A stretch of DNA of 64,000 bases from Thalassotalea psychrophila. Its GTDB lineage: Bacteria; Pseudomonadota; Gammaproteobacteria; Enterobacterales; Alteromonadaceae. Location of the stretch: assembly GCF_031583595.1 (NCBI RefSeq), contig NZ_CP134145.1:2604001-2668000 (forward strand). The letters run 5' to 3'. Position 1 is the stretch's first letter, and the number at the start of each line of letters is the position of its first letter. Below are positions 1-12,541 of the stretch, in pieces. The notes beneath the pieces were generated by a model that worked only from the letters and a program-made list of their open reading frames with translations, ran no database searches and was not told the origin of the DNA. Both the position numbers and the translations under genes were made by a program.

Positions 1-175
1 CTAAAAGTAGAACAAGTCCCAAAATAATATTAGGTAGATAATCGTGTTGCATTGAACCAATTAGCAATAATAAAATAGCTAGTAACATACCATATCCATA
101 GTATGAGTTAGTTGCCATCCCCTTTGGCTCAGCACAAATAAAATCTAAAAATTTAAAATTCAATATCTTCACCAT
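1..175 (-). CDS. Partial membrane protein of unknown function (runs off left edge)
   Basis: An open frame on the minus strand starts at an ATG at 173-175 and stays open for 58 codons to the window edge. The predicted protein starts MVKILNFKFLDF, then has a hydrophobic stretch at about residues 29-40 (GMLLAILLLLIG) and a second one starting near residue 49, which suggests a small multi-pass membrane protein. There is no strong Shine-Dalgarno sequence ahead of the ATG, and Met20 or Met30 could also serve as starts. I do not recognise a family. It could also be a chance open frame, but the hydrophobic pattern argues for a real gene. Confidence 0.45.
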   Translation of the reverse strand, partial: MVKILNFKFLDFICAEPKGMATNSYYGYGMLLAILLLLIGSMQHDYLPNIILGLVLLL

Positions 176-351
176 ATAAACAAACTACTTATGTGAGTTC
201 GCCAACTTCAGCTCATCGCTCAAAGTAGCCTTCCACAACCGCAACAACTTGTTGATTTACAATAACATCAAGTAAAGAGATGATACAAATAGAATCGTTG
301 TTCAGTAGAATAATTGAGTGGAATAAATATTAACATTTTGTAGAACTGTAA

Positions 352-380
352 AATATAAAAAGGGACCGATAAGGTCCCTT
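352..380 (-). terminator. Rho-independent terminator after clpA
   Basis: An 8-bp stem (aagggacc at 360-367, ggtccctt at 373-380) with loop gataa is followed on the minus strand by a T-rich run. It lies 37 bases beyond the clpA stop and so probably ends the clpS-clpA transcript. Confidence 0.85.
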
Positions 381-416
381 AATGAAATGCTAGAGCTTTG
401 TAGTATTAAAATGACA

Positions 417-2681
417 TTACTGAGAAACAAGTTCTTTTTTAGGTTCAACAATAACGTCTAAACTATCAGATTTTTTGTTTACACAAACTTTCGCAACACC
501 ACCTTGCATTAAATTACCAAATAGAAGTTCATTAGCAAGAGGCTTTTTCAATTTCTCTTGGATAAGTCTAGCCATAGGTCTCGCACCCATAGATTTGTCA
601 TAACCATGATTAGCCAGCCAAGTTCTAGCATCTTTAGACATTTCCAAAGAAACTCCCTTACCATCAAGTTGCACTTGCAATTCAACAATAAATTTATCTA
701 CAACCTGTTCTACTACTTCATTTTCTAAATGGTTAAACCAAATGATAGAGTCTAAGCGATTACGAAACTCAGGCGAAAATACGCGGTTAATTTCGCTCAT
801 TGCATCATGACTATGATCTTGTTGTCTAAAGCCAATAGATTTGCGCTGAGTTTCTTGTACACCTGCATTAGTTGTTAATACTAAGACTACATTTCTAAAA
901 TCGGCTTTACGACCATTATTATCAGTTAGGGTACCGTGATCCATAACTTGTAATAATATATTGTAAATATCGGAATGAGCTTTCTCAATTTCATCTAGCA
1001 ACACAACAGAATGTGGATGTTTAATGACAGAATCAGTTAATAAACCACCTTGCTCAAAACCAACGTAACCAGGAGGCGCACCAATTAAGCGACTAACCGC
1101 ATGTTTTTCCATGTACTCTGACATGTCAAAACGCAATAATTCAACACCTAATTGCTTGGCTAATTGTTGAGTCACTTCTGTTTTACCAACCCCAGTTGGA
1201 CCTGAGAATAAAAATGAACCGATTGGCTTTTCTTCAGCACCAAGCCCTGCTCTGCTTAATCTGATCACCGATGTTAAGCCATCGATTGCTTCATCTTGAC
1301 CAAACACTACCATTTTTAAGTTACGGTCAATATTCATCAAGTTATCTTTTTCAGTGGATGAAACAGACTTTTCAGGGATACGGGCGATACTGGCAACAAT
1401 CGATTCGATATCACCGATATTGATCACTTTTTTACGTTTTGCTGCCGTAACAAGTTGCTGTTTAGCTCCAGCTTCATCAATAACATCTATAGCCTTGTCA
1501 GGTAAGAATCTGTCATTGATGTACTTTGCAGAAAGCTCTGCTGCAGCTCTTAAGGCTTTGTTTGAATATTTAACACTATGATGCTCTTCATATCTTTCCT
1601 TTAAGCCCATCAATATTTTTGTTGTTTCATCAATACTGGGTTCATGAATATCAATTTTTTGGAATCGACGAGCAAGTGCTCTGTCTTTTTCAAAAATTGT
1701 TTTAAATTCTTGGAATGTAGTTGAGCCCATACAACGCAATTTGCCTGAAGACAATAATGGTTTAATCAGATTAGAAGCATCCATCATGCCGCCAGAGGCA
1801 GCACCTGCGCCAATTATGGTATGAATTTCATCAATAAATAAAATAGCGTGTTTATCTTTTTGTAACTCTTTTAATAACGCTTTAAAGCGTTTTTCAAAAT
1901 CACCACGATACTTAGTACCAGCAAGCAATGCGCCCATATCTAAAGAATAAATGGTTGCATCAGCTAATACTTCTGGGGCTTTATTTTCAACAATTAATTT
2001 GGCTAACCCTTCAGCAATTGCGGTTTTACCGACACCGGCCTCACCAACAAATAAGGGGTTATTTTTACGGCGACGACTTAAAACTTGTACAGCCCTGTTT
2101 AATTCATTCGCTCGACCAATCATAGGATCGATTTCGCCTCGAGCAGCTAATACATTTAAGTTATCAGCATACGCATCCAAATTTTTAGATTCATCTTCAG
2201 GCGTTACTGGTTGCTCTAAACTTGGACTAACTTCTTCTGGTTGCAGATTTTTCGCAATGCCATGCGAAATATAATTAACGATATCAAGTCGAGTAATATC
2301 AGATTTTTTAAGGAAATAGGCAGCTTGAGATTCTTGTTCACTAAAAATAGCGACTAAAACATTGGCACCATTAACCTCGGTTTTACCAGAAGATTGCACA
2401 TGAAAAACTGCACGTTGCAAAACTCGTTGAAATCCTAATGTAGGCTGAGTTTCTCTATCATCATCACCTTGTGGAATAACTGGCGTTGTTTCTCCGATAA
2501 AGTTCAGAATTTCCATTTTTAACTTGTTGATGTCACCACCACAAGCATTTATAGCATCTACCGCTTCCGGGTTTTCTAATAGCGCTAACAACAAATGCTC
2601 TACCGTCATAAATTCATGGCGAGAATCCTTCGCCTGACGAAAAGCTAAATTTAACGAAATTTCCAAATCTTTATTCAACAT
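417..2681 (-). CDS. clpA: ATP-dependent Clp protease ATP-binding subunit ClpA
   Basis: ClpA is the cytosolic AAA+ unfoldase that feeds proteins to the ClpP peptidase. From the ATG at 2681 the protein has 754 residues, as usual for the family. It has an N-terminal Clp repeat domain (about 1-145), a first AAA+ module with Walker A GEAGVGKT (about 213-220) and Walker B FIDEIH, and a second with GPTGVGKT (about 494-501) and LLDEIEKA. The tripeptide IGF near residue 616 is the loop expected to dock on ClpP. I chose the ATG at 2681 because AGGAG lies 7 bases upstream; a GTG two codons earlier is too close to that site. It follows clpS by 84 bases on the same strand, the usual arrangement, and ClpS directs N-degron substrates to it. 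Confidence 0.97.
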   Translation of the reverse strand: MLNKDLEISLNLAFRQAKDSRHEFMTVEHLLLALLENPEAVDAINACGGDINKLKMEILNFIGETTPVIPQGDDDRETQPTLGFQRVLQRAVFHVQSSGKTEVNGANVLVAIFSEQESQAAYFLKKSDITRLDIVNYISHGIAKNLQPEEVSPSLEQPVTPEDESKNLDAYADNLNVLAARGEIDPMIGRANELNRAVQVLSRRRKNNPLFVGEAGVGKTAIAEGLAKLIVENKAPEVLADATIYSLDMGALLAGTKYRGDFEKRFKALLKELQKDKHAILFIDEIHTIIGAGAASGGMMDASNLIKPLLSSGKLRCMGSTTFQEFKTIFEKDRALARRFQKIDIHEPSIDETTKILMGLKERYEEHHSVKYSNKALRAAAELSAKYINDRFLPDKAIDVIDEAGAKQQLVTAAKRKKVINIGDIESIVASIARIPEKSVSSTEKDNLMNIDRNLKMVVFGQDEAIDGLTSVIRLSRAGLGAEEKPIGSFLFSGPTGVGKTEVTQQLAKQLGVELLRFDMSEYMEKHAVSRLIGAPPGYVGFEQGGLLTDSVIKHPHSVVLLDEIEKAHSDIYNILLQVMDHGTLTDNNGRKADFRNVVLVLTTNAGVQETQRKSIGFRQQDHSHDAMSEINRVFSPEFRNRLDSIIWFNHLENEVVEQVVDKFIVELQVQLDGKGVSLEMSKDARTWLANHGYDKSMGARPMARLIQEKLKKPLANELLFGNLMQGGVAKVCVNKKSDSLDVIVEPKKELVSQ

Positions 2682-2765
2682 AGGCACACTCCTGAGACTC
2701 TATACTTCTAAACTAGTACTAACACGGGGAAAAACCAATATATTTCTGAAACTTTTTTGTCCTTA

Positions 2766-3086
2766 CTACACCTTTTCCATGGTGCACATCAATGGATGCT
2801 GATTTTCACGTGCATAACGGCACACTAAATCAACCTTAGTTTCTGCAACCTCGGCACTGAAAATGCCGCAACTTGCTTTACCTTTATAATGTATTGTCAG
2901 CATGATGTCAGTAGCTTGATCACTGTTCATGCCGAAAAACTTACTTAATATTTCCACAACAAAATCCATGGGCGTGTAATCATCATTTAATAAAATTACC
3001 CGATACATCGATGGACGCTTAAATTTTTCTTTTTCAATTTCCAGCGTCTGAAGATCACCCTCAAGCTCTTCTTTTCTCTTACCCAT
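2766..3086 (-). CDS. clpS: ATP-dependent Clp protease adaptor ClpS
   Basis: ClpS binds the N-terminal domain of ClpA and delivers N-end-rule substrates. The 106-residue length from the ATG at 3086 equals that of E. coli ClpS. The conserved core is visible: [14 protein letters not shown] near the start of the domain, then [11 protein letters not shown] and a C-terminal half ending in [14 protein letters not shown] two codons upstream is an alternative start; neither has a strong ribosome binding site. It is the first gene of the clpS-clpA pair and is divergent from cspD. Confidence 0.96.
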   Translation of the reverse strand: MGKRKEELEGDLQTLEIEKEKFKRPSMYRVILLNDDYTPMDFVVEILSKFFGMNSDQATDIMLTIHYKGKASCGIFSAEVAETKVDLVCRYARENQHPLMCTMEKV

Positions 3087-3331
3087 ACTCAAATAATAGC
3101 CTTAACTTTGTGTTCTGTAGAATTCTTTTTGTAAAATAAATGTAAAAAAAACCAATGATTTAACTTGACTATTCTACAGAATTATCTAAATTTTTATAAG
3201 TGACTAATTTTTAGACACAAATTGTTCGTATTTATTGCAAAAAATTAATAACGAAGTATGAATTAAATTTAATCATGCTTAGGCCAGTAAATATAACAAA
3301 TTACCGATTCATAAAGAAGGAAGTTAGTAAT

Positions 3332-3544
3332 ATGGCAAACGGTACAGTGAAATGGTTTAACAACGCAAAAGGTTTTGGTTTTATTTGTCCTGAAGAAGGT
3401 GGTGAAGATATATTTGCTCACTACTCTACAATTGTAATGGACGGTTACCGAACATTGAAGGCTGGTCAACACGTTGATTATGAACTCAACCAAGGTCCCA
3501 AGGGACATCATGCGGCAAGTATAAAACCAACAGACTGCGAATAA
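3332..3544 (+). CDS. cspD: Cold-shock-domain protein CspD
   Basis: A 70-residue single cold-shock domain that binds single-stranded nucleic acid. It carries the RNP1 motif KGFGFI and RNP2-like DIFAHY, and the residues MDGYRTLKAGQ typical of CspD rather than CspA. In E. coli CspD is a stationary-phase inhibitor of DNA replication; that role here is inferred. I set the start at the ATG at 3332, after AGGAAG at 3318-3323, because upstream codons add a tail foreign to the family. Its divergent position next to clpS-clpA matches E. coli. A leader of over 200 bases separates it from clpS and holds both promoters. Confidence 0.94.
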   Translation: MANGTVKWFNNAKGFGFICPEEGGEDIFAHYSTIVMDGYRTLKAGQHVDYELNQGPKGHHAASIKPTDCE

Positions 3545-3591
3545 CACATCAAAATGTGTTAAACAAAATAAACACCTAAGGGTGTTTTTTT
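3543..3591 (+). terminator. Double-hairpin terminator after cspD
   Basis: Two stem-loops directly follow the cspD stop. The first is aacacat/atgtgtt (3543-3549 with 3554-3560) around caaa. The second is aaacacc/ggtgttt (3570-3576 with 3581-3587) around taag, followed by a T run, so the second is the likely terminator. Confidence 0.85.
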
Positions 3592-3645
3592 GTTTCAGGG
3601 AAGGAATAAATTAGAATTTCCTGTGACTAACAGGTGCAGATATGT

Positions 3646-3736
3646 GGGGTCAGACTGGCCTCTAACTAGTTCCGGTTACATCGAATTGGGGTCAGAGCAA
3701 AACACTATTTAAAAAATAGGTTTGGTCTGACCCCCA
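3646..3736. repeat. GGGGTCAGA imperfect palindromic repeat
   Basis: The nonamer ggggtcaga occurs at 3646-3654 and again at 3688-3696. The second copy opens an imperfect palindrome whose other arm ends in tctgacccc at 3727-3735, with an AT-only centre near 3706-3714. It lies between the convergent cspD and icd genes. The same core occurs in the perfect palindrome at 14253-14310, so the two belong to one dispersed family resembling REP elements mobilised by IS200-like (RAYT) transposases. No such transposase gene is in the window. Confidence 0.75.
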
Positions 3737-3764
3737 TATAGCTGCAACTGCAGTTATAGTTTGA

Positions 3765-6050
<2,286 letters not shown>

Positions 6051-6245
6051 TTAAGTTTTACTTTATTAAGTAGATTTAACAGTGTAATCGGGGTATTTAT
6101 CTAATCGCGCAGTAGTATATCAGCATGTAATTGATTAAAATAGCCGTCACAAGGGGATATACCATTCATATTATTTATACTTGGTATTTATTATATGACT
6201 ACCCAGTTATCAAAACACTAATGCATTGTTAATGAGAGTTTGTAA

Positions 6246-6929
6246 GTGTCTATTATAGAAAATAAAAACAGCCGAAACCAACAAAAAACCAAAAGCAAAT
6301 TTGCCTCAAAAAAACATGATGGCTTGGGCGCCAACGTATATAAAAAATCAAACTCATTTAAACAAAAACCTAGCCAAGTTAAACCCGATACAGGCCCTAC
6401 TAAAGTTGTTATTTTTAATAAGCCCTTCGATGTTCTTACCCAATTTACAGACGACCAAAAACGCAAAACATTAAAAGATTTCATTGATGTTCCTCATGTA
6501 TATGCAGCGGGTAGATTGGATAAGGACTCTGAAGGATTATTAGTATTAACGAATGATGGTAAATTACAGCATCAACTAGCAAACCCTAAAAACAATAAAA
6601 GTAAAGTTTATTGGGTGCAAGTAGAAGGCGCTCCAAGTCAGGAGGCAGTTAACTCTTTAATAAATGGTGTTGAACTTAAAGATGGGTTAACTAAACCCGC
6701 TAAGGTTAAAATTATCAATGAACCGAACGTTTGGTTGCGAGTTCCACCGATAAGAGAACGTAAAAACATACCGACAACTTGGCTAGAAATAAGTATAAGT
6801 GAGGGTAAAAACCGTCAGGTACGTCGAATGACTGCCCATATTGGTCACCCCACCTTAAGATTAATACGCTATTCTGTAGGTAAATATACATTGGGTGATT
6901 TACAACCTGGTGAATATCTAATTTTATAA
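6246..6929 (+). CDS. rluE: 23S rRNA pseudouridine(2457) synthase RluE
   Basis: Pseudouridine synthase of the RsuA/RluB/E/F branch, expected to modify U2457 of 23S rRNA. The catalytic motif is [19 protein letters not shown] with the nucleophile Asp near residue 92, and [17 protein letters not shown] near the C terminus fits the family. There is no S4 domain; instead the first 50 residues are a Lys-rich, low-complexity extension, as in E. coli RluE (about 217 residues against 227 here). The start codon is GTG at 6246. It begins the run rluE-nudJ-mnmA-hflD-purB, in the same order as in E. coli. Confidence 0.93.
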   Translation: MSIIENKNSRNQQKTKSKFASKKHDGLGANVYKKSNSFKQKPSQVKPDTGPTKVVIFNKPFDVLTQFTDDQKRKTLKDFIDVPHVYAAGRLDKDSEGLLVLTNDGKLQHQLANPKNNKSKVYWVQVEGAPSQEAVNSLINGVELKDGLTKPAKVKIINEPNVWLRVPPIRERKNIPTTWLEISISEGKNRQVRRMTAHIGHPTLRLIRYSVGKYTLGDLQPGEYLIL

Positions 6930-6954
6930 TACAAGTTTAAAAGAAAGAGCAAAC

Positions 6955-7410
6955 ATGTCTGAGCAATTTAAACCCAACACTACCGTTGCGGGTATCATTT
7001 TCCACCAAGATAAATTCTTGATTGTAGAAGAAGTCGATGAAGGAAACATTGTTTACAATCAACCAGCCGGTCATGTTGAAGCGGGGGAAAATTTAATATC
7101 GGCTTTTAAGCGAGAAGTATTAGAAGAAACCGGTTTAGATGTGGCACCAGATTATATTAGTGGTATTTATTACCATTATCGGGACGATATCAAACTACAT
7201 TTTCTTCGATTTTGTTTTGTCGTTGAACTTGATAATTTTGTTGAAACACAACCACAAGATGATGATATTTTACGAGCTATCTGGTTAACTAAAGAAGAGT
7301 TACTTACTAAAGGTGTTCAAATAAGAAGCCCATTAGTAATGGAATGTTTGAACGATTTCTTAAGTGGAAATAACTACCCTCTTTCTATTTTGAAAACAAA
7401 TATAACATGA
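6955..7410 (+). CDS. nudJ: Nudix phosphatase NudJ
   Basis: A 151-residue Nudix hydrolase. The Nudix box GX5EX7REVXEEXG is intact between residues 39 and 61 (GHVEAGE, then REVLEETGL). The N-terminal FKPNTTVAG and the NQPAGH stretch match E. coli NudJ, which hydrolyses HMP-PP and nucleoside di- and triphosphates. It lies 25 bases after rluE and 122 bases before mnmA, the E. coli order, and is probably cotranscribed with rluE. Confidence 0.93.
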   Translation: MSEQFKPNTTVAGIIFHQDKFLIVEEVDEGNIVYNQPAGHVEAGENLISAFKREVLEETGLDVAPDYISGIYYHYRDDIKLHFLRFCFVVELDNFVETQPQDDDILRAIWLTKEELLTKGVQIRSPLVMECLNDFLSGNNYPLSILKTNIT

Positions 7411-7532
7411 GTTTAAAAGTGGTTAATTCAAATAACAATAATTGCATATATTAGACACAATATTTACTGTTAGATTTAATAAATCATGCTACAATTTGCG
7501 CCATTTTTACACCTACTTGGAATTTAAAGTCT

Positions 7533-8669
7533 TTGAGTACTGAGCACCCTATTGCACAAAACACTGCAAATAAAGATATTAAAGTTATCGTCGGCATGTC
7601 TGGCGGTGTTGATTCATCTGTTTCGGCCTACTTGTTATTAGAACAAGGTTATCAGGTTGAAGGCCTGTTTATGAAAAACTGGGAAGAAGACGATGATGAT
7701 GAATATTGTGCTGCCGCTGATGATCTTAAAGATGCCCAACAAGTATGTGAAAAGCTTGGAATTGAATTACACACGATAAACTTTGCTGCTGAATATTGGG
7801 ATAATGTCTTTGAATACTTCCTAGAAGAGTACAAAGCTGGTCGAACACCTAACCCTGATATTATGTGTAATAAAGAAATCAAATTTAAAGCGTTTCTTGA
7901 ATTTGCCTGTGAAGATTTAGGTGCCGACTATATTGCTACAGGACATTACGTGCAACGTCGCAAAGATTCTGATGGTAAATTTGAAATGTTACGAGGCTTA
8001 GACAGCAATAAAGACCAAAGTTATTTCCTTTACACCTTAAGCCATAAACAAGTCGGCCAAACGCTATTTCCTGTAGGTCATATTGAGAAACCAGAAGTTA
8101 GAGCCATTGCTGAACGTGAAGGCTTGGTAACAGCCAACAAGAAAGACTCGACCGGTATTTGTTTTATCGGCGAGCGAAAGTTTAAAGACTTTCTAGGGAA
8201 ATTTTTACCGGCGCAACCTGGTATAATTGAAACTGCCGAAGGCGTTGAAGTTGGTAAACACGAAGGCTTGATGTATCACACCCTTGGCCAACGTAAAGGT
8301 TTACACATTGGTGGCTTAAAAAACGCTGGTGAAGAGCCTTGGTATGTAGTAGATAAAGATATGCAGCGCAATGTTTTAATCGTGGGTCAAGGAAATAAGC
8401 ACCCTCGCCTGTTTTCCAAAGGTTTAATAGCATCACAATTACATTGGGTATCACGAATAGACTTATCGATTAACCAATCTATGCAATGCACGGTAAAAAC
8501 TCGTTATAGACAAGACGATGTTGTTTGTACAATTACTCGCTTAGACGATGATAATCATCAAGTAGTTTTTGATGAAGCGCAAAGCTCAGTGACTCCGGGA
8601 CAATCGGTAGTCTTTTATCAGAATGAAATTTGTTTAGGTGGCGGTATTATCGACACCCTGATCAGATAA
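7533..8669 (+). CDS. mnmA: tRNA-specific 2-thiouridylase MnmA (TrmU)
   Basis: Forms 2-thiouridine at the wobble position of tRNA Glu, Gln and Lys, using sulfur relayed by the Tus/IscS system. The ATP pyrophosphatase loop SGGVDSS is at 23-29. The catalytic cysteines are in NPDIMCNKE (Cys112) and STGICFIGE (Cys210). The length is 378 residues. The only plausible start in reach is the TTG at 7533, since the next ATG is inside the P-loop region; the first 15 or so residues before [10 protein letters not shown] are poorly conserved. It lies between nudJ and hflD as in E. coli. Confidence 0.96.
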   Translation: MSTEHPIAQNTANKDIKVIVGMSGGVDSSVSAYLLLEQGYQVEGLFMKNWEEDDDDEYCAAADDLKDAQQVCEKLGIELHTINFAAEYWDNVFEYFLEEYKAGRTPNPDIMCNKEIKFKAFLEFACEDLGADYIATGHYVQRRKDSDGKFEMLRGLDSNKDQSYFLYTLSHKQVGQTLFPVGHIEKPEVRAIAEREGLVTANKKDSTGICFIGERKFKDFLGKFLPAQPGIIETAEGVEVGKHEGLMYHTLGQRKGLHIGGLKNAGEEPWYVVDKDMQRNVLIVGQGNKHPRLFSKGLIASQLHWVSRIDLSINQSMQCTVKTRYRQDDVVCTITRLDDDNHQVVFDEAQSSVTPGQSVVFYQNEICLGGGIIDTLIR

Positions 8670-8700
8670 TAATACTAGATAGAAAAGAATAAAAGCCATT

Positions 8701-9321
8701 ATGAGCATTAAAGATCAAACATTAACCTTTGCAGGTATTTGCCAAACAGCAATGATGGTGCAAGGTATTGCTCGCAAAAATCATTGTGATGATGAATTAT
8801 TCAACGTGATGATGAGCAGCATTGTAAACACCAACCCAGTAAATTGTTTAAACGTTTATGATGATAAGCTAGCTAACATCAGAGATGGATTAACGATGAT
8901 AGTTGCACAATTGGGTGACAAAAACCCGAAAAAAGATCCAGAAATTACTCGATACATTGTTAGCCTGTTAAATCTAGAAAGACGTTTACAAAGTAAGCCA
9001 AAAGTTATGGCTGAACTTGGTTCCCGTATTGATCAATGTACTCGTCAACTTGATCACTTTGATTTGAACAGTGAACATATGCGCAATTCATTTGCCAGTA
9101 TATATACCGATGTTATTAGCCCTTTAGGTGCAAAAATTCAAATAGCCGGTGATCCAAATATTTTAAAACAAGTTGGCAATCAGCATAGAATCCGAGCGTT
9201 ATTACTTGCAGGTATTCGAGCGACTGTTTTATGGCGACAAATGGGCGGTAAGCGCAGAACGATATTATTTAAACGTGGTACTTTTGTTAGCACGGCACAA
9301 CAACTACTTAAACAAATTTAA
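8701..9321 (+). CDS. hflD: High frequency lysogenization protein HflD
   Basis: A 206-residue all-helical protein of the HflD (YcfC) family. In E. coli it is a membrane-associated factor that interacts with lambda CII; its normal cellular role is not settled. The N-terminal half (TLTFAGICQTAMMVQGIAR) and the C-terminal VLWRQMGGKRRTILFKR fit the family. It sits 31 bases after mnmA and 22 bases before purB, the usual arrangement, which strengthens the call. Confidence 0.93.
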   Translation: MSIKDQTLTFAGICQTAMMVQGIARKNHCDDELFNVMMSSIVNTNPVNCLNVYDDKLANIRDGLTMIVAQLGDKNPKKDPEITRYIVSLLNLERRLQSKPKVMAELGSRIDQCTRQLDHFDLNSEHMRNSFASIYTDVISPLGAKIQIAGDPNILKQVGNQHRIRALLLAGIRATVLWRQMGGKRRTILFKRGTFVSTAQQLLKQI

Positions 9322-9328
9322 ATTATAA

Positions 9329-10711
<1,383 letters not shown>

Positions 10712-10732
10712 ACTCATAGTTTAGTTTTCTAT

Positions 10733-10760
10733 AATAAAAGGCGCATAGGCGCCTTTTATT
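10733..10760 (+). terminator. Rho-independent terminator after purB
   Basis: Stem aaaaggcgc/gcgcctttt (10736-10744 with 10749-10757), extendable by three A-T pairs, with loop atag and a T-rich 3' side. It lies 22 bases beyond the purB stop. Confidence 0.9.
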
Positions 10761-10825
10761 TTGCATGAAGAAACGTTTTTCCACTAAAATGATTGTAACT
10801 ATCTAATGATTTATAAGAGCCAAAA

Positions 10826-11974
10826 ATGAAAATAGATTTTAAAGATTTAACTCCAGAAACTTTTTTAGCCGAATATTGGCAGAAAAAACCGCTGATTATC
10901 AAAGGAGCATTCGCTAATTTTGAAGATGCAATAGATGCTAATGAACTAGCAGGATTAGCTATGGAAGATTTTATTGAATCTAGGATCATTAGTAATAAAA
11001 ATACTAATTGGGATGTTAAACATGGGCCCTTTGGTGACTTTAGTGAATTTGGTGAAGATAATTGGACTTTGTTAGTACAAGCGGTAAACCACTGGTCTGC
11101 TGATGTTGATTCATTAATTACACCATTTAAATTCATTCCAAATTGGCGTATAGATGATGTAATGGTTAGCTTTTCAACGCCTGGAGGAGGAGTTGGACCG
11201 CACCTAGACCAATACGATGTATTTATCATTCAAGGTGAAGGTAAAAGACGTTGGCAAGTAGGTAAACCAGATCCTTCTTTAGCTGAACTTATTCCGCACG
11301 AAGATTTAAAACAAGTATCGATGTTTAATGCTGTTATAGATGAAATTACCGAACCTGGTGATTTACTTTATATTCCACCAAACCATCCACACAATGGCGT
11401 TTCTATTGATAACTCAATTAATTACTCAGTAGGGTTTCAGGCACCGAGTGCGCAGGAATTAATTTCAGCATTTGCCGATTACCAGGTAGACAATCATTTA
11501 TTTGAGCAAAGGTTTGATGACAGTAAACGAGAGGTCTCAGAAAATCCAGAAGAAATGGATGAAACAGATTTTGAACTTTTAAACACTGTAATGACAACTG
11601 CGTTTAAAAACGAAGCTTTAGTACAAGATTTTTTGGGTAAATACTTAACAACGGTTCATCACACACTGAATTTGTTAGTACCTGTCGAAACTTTATCAAT
11701 AGAATTGATAAAAGAAATTTTAGCCGAAGGTGAAGTGCTTTATCCGGTTTTAGGTTTGAAGTGTATATTAATTAATCAACATGAAATCAAAAGCTTATTC
11801 ATAAATGGTGAAAGCTTTGCTGTAGATACTGATACCATTGAGCTAGCTAAATTATTAGCTACTAAAAAACCTTTGACGAAAGTTTTACTAGAAAGTTCAA
11901 CAAATTGTTTGAAAAACCAACATCTGTTAACTACTGTTATTAATAAGGGGCTCTGGTGTTTTGAGTGTGACTAA
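10826..11974 (+). CDS. roxA: Ribosomal protein L16 arginine hydroxylase RoxA (YcfD family)
   Basis: A 382-residue JmjC/cupin 2-oxoglutarate- and Fe(II)-dependent oxygenase; the E. coli homologue hydroxylates an arginine of ribosomal protein L16. The N-terminal TPETFLAEYWQKKPLIIKG is characteristic. The metal-binding HxD is His126 and Asp128 in GPHLDQYDVF, and the distal histidine is His189 in IPPNHPHNG. A C-terminal winged-helix-like domain fills the rest. In E. coli ycfD lies near purB with phoPQ between them; here roxA directly follows purB, separated by a terminator. Confidence 0.92.
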   Translation: MKIDFKDLTPETFLAEYWQKKPLIIKGAFANFEDAIDANELAGLAMEDFIESRIISNKNTNWDVKHGPFGDFSEFGEDNWTLLVQAVNHWSADVDSLITPFKFIPNWRIDDVMVSFSTPGGGVGPHLDQYDVFIIQGEGKRRWQVGKPDPSLAELIPHEDLKQVSMFNAVIDEITEPGDLLYIPPNHPHNGVSIDNSINYSVGFQAPSAQELISAFADYQVDNHLFEQRFDDSKREVSENPEEMDETDFELLNTVMTTAFKNEALVQDFLGKYLTTVHHTLNLLVPVETLSIELIKEILAEGEVLYPVLGLKCILINQHEIKSLFINGESFAVDTDTIELAKLLATKKPLTKVLLESSTNCLKNQHLLTTVINKGLWCFECD

Positions 11975-11991
11975 AATTTATTCTTTTTAGG

Positions 11992-12028
11992 TTAAGTGCT
12001 TAATGTAAGTAATTAACACTTAATTTTT
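11992..12028 (+). terminator. Probable terminator after roxA
   Basis: Stem ttaagtg/cacttaa (11992-11998 with 12017-12023), with an inner ttaat/attaa helix beyond a one-base bulge, followed by a short T run. AT-rich, so less certain than the others. Confidence 0.6.
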
Positions 12029-12052
12029 AAGAACAGCTTAGGTGTAATTGTT

Positions 12053-12514
12053 GTGGTATATCAAGTAAATGTTGTCGATTGGAAACAAGCAAAACAACAA
12101 TTAAAGTCAGTTCGAGAAAAGGTTTTTGTTTGTGAAAGACGTATACCTTATAACGTAGAGTTTGACAGACATGATAGAAAAGCTTATCACGTTTTAGTTA
12201 TTGAACAAGGAACGCAAGAGCCTATTGCAACAGGAAGGATCACCAACCAAGGTGAAATCTCTAGAATTTGTGTACTTATATCAAAACGCAAATCACCAGT
12301 AGGTAAAGAAGTTATTGATGCCCTGCTTAATATTGCCAGAAATAATCACCTTTCCGAAGTTTACATTAATAGCTCATTAGATGCTGTGGGATATTTTGCA
12401 CGTCATGGGTTTGAAGCAGTAGGATCAGTGTTTATGGAAGCTGGCTTGCCAAGACAGCGCATGGTATGTTCGTTAGGACAAATAAACTTCAAACGTTTCT
12501 ATTTGTCCCATTAA
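12053..12514 (+). CDS. GNAT family N-acetyltransferase
   Basis: A 153-residue single-domain protein of the GNAT fold. The segments PIATGRITNQGEISRICVL and the late VGYFARHGFEAVGSVFMEAGLPRQRM (seen in consecutive parts) resemble the acetyl-CoA-binding strand and the GF[E/K] strand of the ElaA/YiiD-like group. The canonical Q/RxxGxG/A loop is not clear, since it reads SKRKSPVGKEV. The start codon is GTG at 12053. It follows roxA by 78 bases beyond a likely terminator. The substrate is unknown. Confidence 0.75.
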   Translation: MVYQVNVVDWKQAKQQLKSVREKVFVCERRIPYNVEFDRHDRKAYHVLVIEQGTQEPIATGRITNQGEISRICVLISKRKSPVGKEVIDALLNIARNNHLSEVYINSSLDAVGYFARHGFEAVGSVFMEAGLPRQRMVCSLGQINFKRFYLSH

Positions 12515-12516
12515 TG

Positions 12517-12541
12517 ATTATTGAATCAATAATTTATTTTT
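12517..12541 (+). terminator. Small terminator-like hairpin after the GNAT gene
   Basis: Stem attattg/caataat around aat, then a T-rich run. It lies between the convergent GNAT and DUF4826 genes and overlaps the stop of the latter. Confidence 0.5.

Noticed and set aside
3269..3547. 92-codon antisense frame over cspD
   Set aside because: It is the complement of a well-supported cold-shock gene with no family resemblance.
6218..6484. 88-codon antisense frame over the rluE start
   Set aside because: Complement of the low-complexity Lys-rich N terminus of RluE; no start signal.
7468..7495. Promoter for mnmA with tacaat at 7490-7495
   Set aside because: The -10 is plausible but no convincing -35 sits 16-18 bases upstream, so I do not list it.
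10756..11229. 157-codon antisense frame over the start of roxA
   Set aside because: It runs across the purB terminator and the conserved RoxA N terminus; no recognisable domain.
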